A stretch of 64,000 bases of DNA from an uncultured Roseicyclus sp. GTDB lineage: Bacteria > Pseudomonadota > Alphaproteobacteria > Rhodobacterales > Rhodobacteraceae. The translations under genes were made by a program, and so were the position numbers. Below are positions 35,779 through 43,922 of the stretch, one piece after another. Under the pieces are notes generated by a model. The model saw only the letters and a list, made by a program, of their open reading frames with translations, was not told the DNA's origin and did no database searches. The stretch lies in assembly GCA_947491935.1 (NCBI GenBank), contig CANLLF010000002.1:682001-746000 (forward strand), written 5' to 3'. How positions within the stretch are numbered: the first letter of the stretch is position 1; the number at the start of each line of letters is the position of its first letter.

Positions 35779-36879
35779 ATGGCATGGAACTGGCAGATGC
35801 TCGGTTGGCCGGATTTCCGGTATGACAAAGCAGTGCTTGCATCCCTCGAGCAGCGGTTCCTTCTGTCATCAGGCGAAGTCCTGGGTGCCGTTCAGCATGT
35901 CAATTCGGCAGAACGTGATCAACTCCGCATCGACCTGCTAAGCGATGAGGCCATGAAAACCAGCGCCATTGAGGGCGAGATGCTGGATCGGCGCAGTGTG
36001 CAATCCTCTCTTCGCCGACACCTCGGATTGGAACCGGACACCTATCCGAACAAACCCCGAGAGCAAGGTGTGGCTGAGATGATGGTTGACGTGTACTCGA
36101 CCTATGCCGAGCCCCTCGAGCACGAAACACTCTTTCGGTGGCACGAAATGCTCCTGTCTTTCGATAAACGGCTCGAGGCCATCGGGTCCTATCGGCAGCA
36201 CGAAGATGCCATGCAGATCGTCTCGGGTCGTGTTGATCGCCCGGTCGTACATTTTGAGGCCCCGTCATCTGCGCGGGTTCCGGATGAGATGGAAAGGTAT
36301 GTCGACTGGTTCAACCGGACAGGTCCGGATGCGGAAAAGCCTCTGCCAGCGTTGACGCGCGCCGGCCTCAGCCATCTCTACTTCGAAAGTATCCATCCAT
36401 TCGAAGACGGGAATGGTCGCCTGGGTCGGGCCCTCGCCGAGAAATCTCTGGCTCAGAACATTGGGCAACCAAGCCTGATCGCGCTCGCCTTCACCATCGA
36501 GCGAAAGCGGAAGGACTACTACGATCAGCTTGAGCGGCACCAGAAGACGCTGGATGTCACGCCTTGGCTGGTCTGGTTTGCAGAGGCCGTTCTGGAAGCG
36601 CAGCAGGTGACGCTCGACCGCGTGTGTTTCTTCATTGCCAAGGCACATTTCTACGACCGGCATCGCGACGCGTTGAATGAGAGGCAGGCTAAGGTAATCG
36701 AGCGAATGTTCCGGGAAGGGCCCGACGGGTTCAAAGGTGGCCTGAGCGCGCAAAACTACATTTCGATTTCCGGAACATCGCGGGCAACGGCAACCAGGGA
36801 CCTACAAGAGCTTGTCGACGTTGGAGCCCTGACTCGCACCGGCGAACGCCGATACACACGTTACTGGCTCGAGCTTTGA
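35779..36879 (+). CDS. Fic-domain protein (AMP-transferase) with intramolecular inhibitory helix and winged helix
   Basis: A 366-residue class II Fic protein. The N-terminal DUF4172-type domain has the inhibitory motif in TSAIEGE (residues 61-67). The catalytic HPFEDGNGRLGR is at 206-217 with His206 intact. Residues about 310-366 form a winged helix (SGTSRATATRDLQELVDVGAL). Fic proteins transfer AMP or similar groups to proteins. The winged helix and the upstream palindrome suggest self-regulation. Confidence 0.92.
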   Translation: MAWNWQMLGWPDFRYDKAVLASLEQRFLLSSGEVLGAVQHVNSAERDQLRIDLLSDEAMKTSAIEGEMLDRRSVQSSLRRHLGLEPDTYPNKPREQGVAEMMVDVYSTYAEPLEHETLFRWHEMLLSFDKRLEAIGSYRQHEDAMQIVSGRVDRPVVHFEAPSSARVPDEMERYVDWFNRTGPDAEKPLPALTRAGLSHLYFESIHPFEDGNGRLGRALAEKSLAQNIGQPSLIALAFTIERKRKDYYDQLERHQKTLDVTPWLVWFAEAVLEAQQVTLDRVCFFIAKAHFYDRHRDALNERQAKVIERMFREGPDGFKGGLSAQNYISISGTSRATATRDLQELVDVGALTRTGERRYTRYWLEL

Positions 36880-37183
36880 GCAGCCGGGTGGCAAGCGCGC
36901 GATGGGCAGGGTGGGCGGGAAGCGGACCTTCGCTGCACCTGAATAGTGTCGTCGGCTTACCAACTAAAGCAGACATTCGCCCAATTTTGACAATCGATCG
37001 CCGATGAATCCATGCAGTTGACGAAATTGCATAAAAGCCGACCGATGCGCGGCCATCCACACATCGCAAAGAGGCCTTTTCATTGTTGAATCATGCCCTC
37101 GTGAAAGGTTTGACCTTTTGCGGCAACTGAAAGCACAAACATCGACAAAAGATACGCGTAGCACTAACGGCAACTGCGGCCGC
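36880..37183. other. Intergenic stretch between Fic and the response regulator
   Basis: About 300 bases between convergent genes. Short frames here have no family features. I see no strong hairpin or repeat. Confidence 0.5.
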
Positions 37184-37795
37184 TCAGAACAAGTCATGTT
37201 CCTTGGCCAGCAAAGCCGCTTGCGTCCGGTTGCTCACGCCCAGTTTCGCGAGAATGTTCTTTACATGAAGCTTGATCGTTACTTCCGCCAGATTGAGGGC
37301 CCGCGCGATTTCCTTATTGGACACGCCGCGGCTCAGAAACTCCAACGTCTCCATTTCTCGGGCGGACAGCCCCTTGAAACTCTCTGGCGTTTCGGGTTTC
37401 GCCTCGGCGAGATCAAAGGGGAAATATTGCTCTCCCGCCAGAACAAACCGGATCGCATTCACCATTGATTTCGCGGTCGCGGATTTCGGGAGGAAGCCGT
37501 TAGCCCCGCGTGCCATCGCCTCGCGCGCGACATCGGGCTTGGCCACGCCAGACATCAAGACCACCTTGATATGGGGATAGCCCTTGATGACGCTTTCCAT
37601 CCCCTCAAGGCCATCCATCCCCGGCATATTGTAATCGAGGATGGCCAGATCGAACGGTATGACGCCTTCCAAAAGCGCGCGCGCCTCGGCCAATCTGTCC
37701 GCAGTTTCCACGTGAAAATCGTCCTGCTGGCCCAGGTAGGCCGCAATGGTGTCACGCACTAGGTCATGATCGTCAGCAACAAGAATATTTGGCAT
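37184..37795 (-). CDS. LuxR-family response regulator
   Basis: A 203-residue NarL/FixJ-type regulator. The receiver (1-120) has Asp54 as phosphoacceptor in AILDYNMPG and the K104 region FLPKSA. The LuxR helix-turn-helix spans about 140-200 (LSAREMETLEFLSRGVSNKE). The long open frame upstream is spurious; the ATG at 37795 begins MPNILVADDH. It is the likely output of the hybrid kinase encoded at 38483, whose HPt domain would pass the phosphate. Confidence 0.93.
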   Translation of the reverse strand: MPNILVADDHDLVRDTIAAYLGQQDDFHVETADRLAEARALLEGVIPFDLAILDYNMPGMDGLEGMESVIKGYPHIKVVLMSGVAKPDVAREAMARGANGFLPKSATAKSMVNAIRFVLAGEQYFPFDLAEAKPETPESFKGLSAREMETLEFLSRGVSNKEIARALNLAEVTIKLHVKNILAKLGVSNRTQAALLAKEHDLF

Positions 37796-37861
37796 AGCGC
37801 AGTCTTTTCCGAAGTTGTCGCAAGTGCCTAGGGGGAAAATGTGGCCCGGGCGAGGCAGACC

Positions 37862-37875
37862 TATACCAAAGTATA
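37862..37875. promoter_or_regulatory. 14-bp palindrome in the divergent promoter region
   Basis: TATACCAAAGTATA has 5-base arms around CAAA. A further half-like TATCCCAAT is at 37882-37890. It matches the sqdB upstream palindrome TATCCCAATGGATA at 11 of 14 positions. It lies between the response regulator and the divergent periplasmic protein gene. Confidence 0.6.
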
Positions 37876-37960
37876 TACACCTATCCCAATCCCCGTACGA
37901 TGCGGGCCTGAGCACAGTGTTAAAGGTCGCGGCAACCACGTGATGCAAAAGGTATCTGAC

Positions 37961-38434
37961 ATGCTTCGCTCCTTCGTCTGTGCAGCCCTTCTGGCGATTT
38001 CGATGACATGCCCCGCGATTGCGCAGGATCCGACCGCCCTTCAGATCACGCCGGAAGGTGGCGAGCAGTTGTCGCTCTCTCTCGCGGATCTGGATGCGCT
38101 GGATCAGGTCACGATCACCACCACGACCATCTGGACGGAAGGCGAAGTGACGTTCACCGGGCCATCCCTGACAAGCGTTCTGGATGCCGCCGGTGCCGAG
38201 GGTGCGGACCTGACGCTGACAGCATTGAATGACTACGCCATTGAAATGCCCGCACCCGAAAGCGGCGCGACCTATCCGATCATCGCCACGCGAATGGACG
38301 GCGCGCCAATGTCTGTGCGCGACAAGGGCCCGTTCTGGATAGTTTTTCCGTATGACAGCGATGCGGCTTACCAGACGGAAGAGGTCTATGCGCAAAGCAT
38401 CTGGCAACTGGACCGGATCGAAGTGTTGGAATGA
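37961..38434 (+). CDS. Small periplasmic protein with molybdopterin-oxidoreductase-like fold
   Basis: A 157-residue protein with a signal peptide (MLRSFVCAALLAISMTCPAIAQ). The mature part resembles the C-terminal part of the Oxidored_molyb domain (FTGPSLTSVLDAAG, ALNDYAIEMP, GPFWIVFPYD). The cofactor-binding Cys is absent, so it is unlikely to hold molybdopterin. It sits between a response regulator and its kinase and may be the periplasmic input. ATG at 37961 has AAGGT upstream; 37943 is an alternative. Confidence 0.82.
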   Translation: MLRSFVCAALLAISMTCPAIAQDPTALQITPEGGEQLSLSLADLDALDQVTITTTTIWTEGEVTFTGPSLTSVLDAAGAEGADLTLTALNDYAIEMPAPESGATYPIIATRMDGAPMSVRDKGPFWIVFPYDSDAAYQTEEVYAQSIWQLDRIEVLE

Positions 38435-38482
38435 CACCTTGTCAGCGGTATTGGTCGGGCCGGAGCAAATGAAAGGCGCGCC

Positions 38483-40978
38483 GTGACCGACAAAAAGGGC
38501 CGCAGACGCATTGGCGTGCTGATCGTCGTGCCGCTGCTGATCGTCCTGTTGGGCGTGTTGGGCGGCAATCTGTTGCGGGAGTTGCGGGGCCTCTCCACGG
38601 CGGATGCTGACAATCTGCAATGGACCATCCTTCAGGTCGAAACCGAAATCGCCAACCTCAGCGCGACCTTGAGCGAGGCCATCAACGACCCCTCCCCCGA
38701 TGTCGATGCGGTGCGCCTGCGGGCTGACATCGCGCTCAGCCGCCTGTTGATCGTCGGGCGGGGCGAGGCACGCGATCTGTTTCCCAGTGACGCCGCAGAT
38801 CTTCTGGCTCGGGTGAACGCATATCAGGACGATATGATCGCGGTGCTGGATGCCGACTCAGGCCTGTCAGAGAACGACATAATCGCCCTGCGCGATCTGA
38901 CCCGCGACATCCGCCCGGATATCCGCGACCTTGTTCTTTTGGGGCTCGAGGCTGGAACGGACCGCGCATCGGCGCGCCGTGCCGGCTTTGCACGCCAACT
39001 CGCCGTGACAGGTGCCATCGCGATTGCCGTTATCCTCGGCCTCTCAGCCGTGCTGGTTGTGCTGGATCGCATGCTGAGGCGCGCGGATCAGCGAGATACG
39101 GAACTGCTGAACTCCAGCTCACGGCTTGCCTCGACCGTTACGGCATCGCTCGACGCAATCGTCACAGCGAATGAGGCTGGCGAAATTATCGAATTCAACG
39201 CCTCGGCAGAGCGGATTTTCGGGTGGTCGCGGGAAAAGATCATCGGGCAGAAAATGGATTCAACCATCATCCCCCACCAGCACCGCAAAGCGCACGCCGC
39301 CGGGATGGAGCGTTATCTGGCAACCCATGAACCCCATGTCGTCGATGCCGGGCGGGTGGAGCTTTCGGCCCTGCGCAAATCGGGTGAGGAATTCCCGGTG
39401 GAACTCAACATCACCTCCGTTGAAAGCGCCAATGGAGAGCTCTTTATTGCCTATCTGCGCGACATTTCGCAGCGGAAGATCAACGAGCAGAAGCTGATCG
39501 ACGCGCGCGACAAGGCCGAAGCCATGGACCGTGCGAAGTCGCAGTTCCTGGCCGTGATGAGCCATGAAATGCGCACGCCCCTGAACGGTATCCTCGGCGT
39601 ACTCGACCTGATGCGGCAAACCCGCCTGACAAAGCAGCAGGACCGGTACATGCGCGTCGCCTCTGCCTCGGGCGAAATCCTGCTGGAACATGTGAACGAG
39701 GCGCTCGACATCACGCGGATCGAAATGGGGTCGATGCAGCTGTCGCCACAACCGTTCGAGATGCGGCCTGCGATTGAAAGTGTTTGCGACGTGCTCACCC
39801 CGCTGGCGCAGGAGAAGGGCCTGTCACTGTCGCTGGACTTCGACCCCGGCATGGACCGGATCTTTGACGGGGACGGCGCGCGCATCGGCCAGATCCTGAC
39901 GAACCTCATCGGCAACGCCATCAAATTCACGGAGGATGGCCAGATCGTGGTGTCCGTTTCCGGCATCCACGGCGCTGACCTCACCAATGCGACAATCACC
40001 GTCTCAGATACCGGTCGCGGGATCCCCGAAGACCGGATGGAAGACGTGTTCGAAGATTTCGTCGCACTGGCGCATTCCGAAGGCCGCCAGGCGCGCGGCG
40101 ATGGGCTGGGATTGTCGATCTCGCGCAAAGTGGCGCGGTTGATGGGCGGTGAGCTGTCGGTGCAATCGACCATTGGCCAAGGCAGCGTCTTCACACTGCG
40201 TATCCCCTTGACCCGCGCAGAAGCCGTGGCCGAGGCAGCATCGACCGAGGTTGCCGATGAAAGGCCGGCGGAAACGGCCCAAGCAAAACGCATTCTGGTT
40301 GTCGAGGACAACGCCATCAACCGCTCGGTCCTGAGTGACATGCTGGACCGGCTTGGACACAGCGTGACAGAGGCCTCCGATGGGCTGGATGGTTTGCAAC
40401 AAGCACAAAAAACCGCTTTCGACCTGATCATCATGGATGTCTCGATGCCTGTCATGGATGGCATCGAAACCGCGCGGCGGATCAGGGCGGAGGTCGGGCC
40501 GAACCAAAGAACCCGCATCGTCGGGCTCACGGCCCATGGACGCGAAGAATACCGCGACCGCGCCATCCGGGCGGGCATGGACGGCTTCTTCACTAAGCCC
40601 ATCCGGTTCTCTGCTTTGCATGACGTCGTATCGGCAGATGCACAAACGGCCTTACCTGCCGGACTGGACGCCGAGGTAGTCGTTGATTTGATCGACGTAC
40701 TCGGGCCGCAAAAGGTCAAAGCGACGGCCGATGCGTTCTTTGCGGAAAGTGAATCGCAACTGGACTTGCTGTCTTCGCCCGAAGGCGATGTTGCCGCGAT
40801 CTTGCACAAGATGCGGGGCGGGGCCGCACTCTTGGGGTTGAAATCCCTCGTCGCGCAGATTGATGCGCTGGACGGCGCCACCATGAACCGACAGGCGGTG
40901 GCGGCCCTGTGCGGGGCGATCTCTGCCGGCCGCAAGGATCTGACCGATCGACTTCGGCAGACCGATCCGACCGGCTAG
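38483..40978 (+). CDS. Hybrid sensor histidine kinase (PAS, HisKA, HATPase, REC, HPt)
   Basis: An 831-residue membrane kinase. Helices at about 10-30 and 172-195 flank a 140-residue periplasmic helical domain. A PAS domain covers about 215-335. The phosphorylated histidine is His361 in MSHEMRTPLNG. The ATPase domain follows, then a receiver with Asp652 and an HPt domain with His775. The full relay is in one chain, so the final acceptor is probably the LuxR-type regulator at 37184. Confidence 0.93.
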   Translation: MTDKKGRRRIGVLIVVPLLIVLLGVLGGNLLRELRGLSTADADNLQWTILQVETEIANLSATLSEAINDPSPDVDAVRLRADIALSRLLIVGRGEARDLFPSDAADLLARVNAYQDDMIAVLDADSGLSENDIIALRDLTRDIRPDIRDLVLLGLEAGTDRASARRAGFARQLAVTGAIAIAVILGLSAVLVVLDRMLRRADQRDTELLNSSSRLASTVTASLDAIVTANEAGEIIEFNASAERIFGWSREKIIGQKMDSTIIPHQHRKAHAAGMERYLATHEPHVVDAGRVELSALRKSGEEFPVELNITSVESANGELFIAYLRDISQRKINEQKLIDARDKAEAMDRAKSQFLAVMSHEMRTPLNGILGVLDLMRQTRLTKQQDRYMRVASASGEILLEHVNEALDITRIEMGSMQLSPQPFEMRPAIESVCDVLTPLAQEKGLSLSLDFDPGMDRIFDGDGARIGQILTNLIGNAIKFTEDGQIVVSVSGIHGADLTNATITVSDTGRGIPEDRMEDVFEDFVALAHSEGRQARGDGLGLSISRKVARLMGGELSVQSTIGQGSVFTLRIPLTRAEAVAEAASTEVADERPAETAQAKRILVVEDNAINRSVLSDMLDRLGHSVTEASDGLDGLQQAQKTAFDLIIMDVSMPVMDGIETARRIRAEVGPNQRTRIVGLTAHGREEYRDRAIRAGMDGFFTKPIRFSALHDVVSADAQTALPAGLDAEVVVDLIDVLGPQKVKATADAFFAESESQLDLLSSPEGDVAAILHKMRGGAALLGLKSLVAQIDALDGATMNRQAVAALCGAISAGRKDLTDRLRQTDPTG

Positions 40979-40984
40979 CGCACA

Positions 40985-40998
40985 TATCCCAATGGATA
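40985..40998. promoter_or_regulatory. 14-bp palindrome upstream of sqdB
   Basis: TATCCCAATGGATA has 5-base perfect arms around CAAT. It shares its design with the palindrome at 37862. Additional TATC-type half sites follow at 41011 and 41027. It lies 133 bases before the sqdB ATG. Confidence 0.6.
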
Positions 40999-41130
40999 GA
41001 TGCCCCCTTCTATCTCCCCGGTTTCCTATCCCTCGGAGCGCACAAATCGAAAAAAATGTCCGTAAATCCTTGGTCATCGAAACGAGGGCACGTCCACGGA
41101 GGCGGCCCACCTGACCAAAGGACAAAGACT

Positions 41131-42342
41131 ATGACAAAGGAAATTCTGGTAATCGGTGGCGATGGTTTCTGTGGCTGGCCCACGGCCCTGCACCTGTCGA
41201 AACTGGGTCACAACGTCACCATCGTCGATAACCTCTCGCGCCGCTGGATCGACAAGAAAATGGGCGCCGACAGCCTGACACCGATTGCAACCGTGGAAGA
41301 ACGGCTTGAGGCCTGGCACGACGTCACCGGCCTGATGATCAACTTCGAATGCATCGACGTGGCCCGTGAATTTGATCGCCTGACGGGCCTTCTGGCCGCG
41401 CTCAAGCCCGACACGATCATCCACTTCGGCGAACAGCGCGCCGCGCCCTATTCCATGAAGGGCATCGAGGAAAAGCGCTACACCGTCGACAACAATATCT
41501 CGGCCACCCACAACCTGCTGGCCGCCGTGATCGAACTGGGCCTCGACCCGCACATGATCCACCTCGGAACCATGGGTGTCTACGGCTACGACGATGACGG
41601 GATGGAAATCCCCGAAGGGTATCTGCGCGTCTTCATCCCCGGCGACGACAAGCAGATCTTCCAGCGTGACATCCTTTACCCGACCAACCCGGGCAGCGTG
41701 TATCACATGACCAAATCGATGGATCAGCTGCTGTTCCAATTCTACGCCAAGAACGACCGCCTGCGGATCACCGACCTGCACCAGGGCATCGTCTGGGGCA
41801 CGCAAACCGATGAGACCCGTCTGGATGAGCGCCTGATCAACCGGTTCGACTACGATGGTGACTACGGCACCGTGCTCAACCGCTTCCTGATGCAGGCCGC
41901 CGTTGGCCACCCGCTGACCGTCCATGGGACAGGCGGCCAAACCCGCGCGTTCATTCACGTCAAGGACACGGTGAAATGCATCGCCCTAGCGGTCGACAAT
42001 CCGCCGGCCAAGGACGGCAAGGTCAAGATCATGAACCAGATGACCGAGACGCACACGGTGTGCTCGCTCGCCCAACTGGTCGCGGCCAACACCGGCGCCC
42101 AGATCGCGATGGTCGACAATCCTCGCAACGAGGCTGCCGAGAATGGCCTGCGCGTGTCGAACGCGTCGTTCATCGATCTCGGGCTTGAACCGGTCACCCT
42201 GGCCTATGGCCTGATGGAAGAGACGCAGGAGATCGCCTCCAAATACGCGGATCGCTGCATCATGCACATGATCCCATGTGTCTCCACCTGGACGGAAAAC
42301 CAGCGCCCCGGCGTCGTCACCCCCGAAAAGGTCGCTGCCTGA
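41131..42342 (+). CDS. sqdB: UDP-sulfoquinovose synthase (SqdB/SQD1 family)
   Basis: A 403-residue short-chain dehydrogenase-fold enzyme. It matches SQD1 from end to end: GGDGFCGWPTALHLS, HFGEQRAAPYSM, LGTMGVYG and NRFLMQAAVGHPLTVHG. Catalytic-type residues Thr147, Tyr191 and Lys195 are present. The family makes UDP-sulfoquinovose from UDP-glucose and sulfite for sulfolipid. No sqdD or sqdC is here; instead, the gene leads into bcsB-like and GT2 genes. Confidence 0.9.
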   Translation: MTKEILVIGGDGFCGWPTALHLSKLGHNVTIVDNLSRRWIDKKMGADSLTPIATVEERLEAWHDVTGLMINFECIDVAREFDRLTGLLAALKPDTIIHFGEQRAAPYSMKGIEEKRYTVDNNISATHNLLAAVIELGLDPHMIHLGTMGVYGYDDDGMEIPEGYLRVFIPGDDKQIFQRDILYPTNPGSVYHMTKSMDQLLFQFYAKNDRLRITDLHQGIVWGTQTDETRLDERLINRFDYDGDYGTVLNRFLMQAAVGHPLTVHGTGGQTRAFIHVKDTVKCIALAVDNPPAKDGKVKIMNQMTETHTVCSLAQLVAANTGAQIAMVDNPRNEAAENGLRVSNASFIDLGLEPVTLAYGLMEETQEIASKYADRCIMHMIPCVSTWTENQRPGVVTPEKVAA

Positions 42343-42431
42343 CCCGGAATTGAGCACCGGTCAGCCCCGCGTGGAGGTGAGGCTGGCCAACGCTCAACCG
42401 CGCTCGGGCCTTTTGCAGAAAGGCAAGGACG

Positions 42432-43922
42432 ATGAGACTGATTGGCATCGGGCTATTGGCATTTCTACTTGCAGGTTTGGCCCTCCTGCTGGCGCGATCC
42501 GAGATGGTCGGCCAAAGCTTTCGCGCCGCGCGGACCCTAATGGACGGGCCGCAGCTGCGCTTTGAAACGCCCATGGCCGCCGAAGCCCAACGGGGTGCGG
42601 ATCAGGCCATCATCTTGCGGGCGGACGCCTCCGCGCCGCTCGTTCTTTCTGGATTTCCCGCCTATCAGGGCGCTGTGTTTCATATGCCAATCGACGCACG
42701 CCCGACATCTGGATACCTCCAAATCGATGCGACATCGCAAGTGTTGGACGGGGTCGAGGGGGTGCTGCGCATCTCCATCGACAATACCCGCCGGGCTGAG
42801 GTGTTGCTGCATCCAGGTGAGGCGGTGCGCGCCGTACGGATCGAGCTGACCCCAGCCGATATCGCACGGGCGCAGCTGGTCGTCTCTTTCTCGCTGCAGG
42901 GGACGGGTGCCAACCTCGTCTGCACCAACGATCACTCCGTTGAGGCTGTGGTCGAGATCGAGACGACCAGCGCTGTTTTCCTATCCCTCGACGCACCGCT
43001 TGAAACCCCGCGCGACCGCGTCGCGGGGTGGGGCGATCAGGTGCGACTGGAATGGACAGGCACAACCGACACGCTGATCCACGCGGTCAGCGCAATCCGC
43101 CTTGGAACGAACGCCATAATCGTCCCGGAGATGGGCCTAAATGCTCAAGAGGCGCAGGCTGCCATTGATCCCACCGCCGCAGGCGTGTCCCGCCCGCAAT
43201 ACGCATGGTCCGACGCGATGGCGCCCGAGGGCGGTCTGTTAGGCCTCCGCCGCTTCCAGCACAGCCACACGTGGCGTCTGCGCTATGATTTCACGCGGGC
43301 GGAAAACGCGAACCGGCCCAGCGTTTTGGACCTCGCCATGCTTGTGCCTGCCCACCCCCAGGGCGCGGATTGGCAGGTCACGGTCACGCAAAATGGTCGC
43401 CTTCTCAGCCATTTCACCGGCACCGCCGACCAGACGCGGATCGGCGCGCGCATCGCGATCCCCGCCGCCCCTGGCCCCGCCCATACGATTGAGATCACCC
43501 TGACCTCCGCTTTCCTGCGGGAAGGCGAATGCAACGATGGTCCTGAACTCCTCGCCGAAATCCTGCCAGAGACGCAGATCGTGCCCTCCAACATGCTTTT
43601 CGATGATCCCGTCCGCGCACTCAGCCTCGCCTTGACCGCCGATGTCACTGTGTCGACGCCACGAACGCTTAATACTGCTGAGGCAAACGTCGCCGCAGAT
43701 CTTCTCGCGGCCCTCCTGCCCCATACGCCCATCAACGCAGCACAGGATAACGCAACGGTAACAATTCTTCCCCGCGGGGCGCGGATCGCGGTGAGCGAAA
43801 GCCATTGGCTCGTCTTCCGCGATGAACTTGGGGCGCTCTCGGCACAACCCGCCGCAGCGTTCGCGGGGCAAGAGATACAAGCCGTTTCCCTCCTCGTGCA
43901 TATGCCGGAGGACGCGGCATGA
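42432..43922 (+). CDS. BcsB-like periplasmic protein of polysaccharide synthesis
   Basis: A 496-residue protein with an N-terminal membrane or signal segment (residues 4-22). It resembles BcsB with paired carbohydrate-binding-like and ferredoxin-like repeats (VLDGVEGVLRISIDN, then CTNDHS). It is shorter than enterobacterial BcsB and I see no C-terminal membrane helix. BcsB guides the growing glycan through the periplasm. Its stop overlaps the GT2 start by four bases (ATGA). Confidence 0.8.
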   Translation: MRLIGIGLLAFLLAGLALLLARSEMVGQSFRAARTLMDGPQLRFETPMAAEAQRGADQAIILRADASAPLVLSGFPAYQGAVFHMPIDARPTSGYLQIDATSQVLDGVEGVLRISIDNTRRAEVLLHPGEAVRAVRIELTPADIARAQLVVSFSLQGTGANLVCTNDHSVEAVVEIETTSAVFLSLDAPLETPRDRVAGWGDQVRLEWTGTTDTLIHAVSAIRLGTNAIIVPEMGLNAQEAQAAIDPTAAGVSRPQYAWSDAMAPEGGLLGLRRFQHSHTWRLRYDFTRAENANRPSVLDLAMLVPAHPQGADWQVTVTQNGRLLSHFTGTADQTRIGARIAIPAAPGPAHTIEITLTSAFLREGECNDGPELLAEILPETQIVPSNMLFDDPVRALSLALTADVTVSTPRTLNTAEANVAADLLAALLPHTPINAAQDNATVTILPRGARIAVSESHWLVFRDELGALSAQPAAAFAGQEIQAVSLLVHMPEDAA

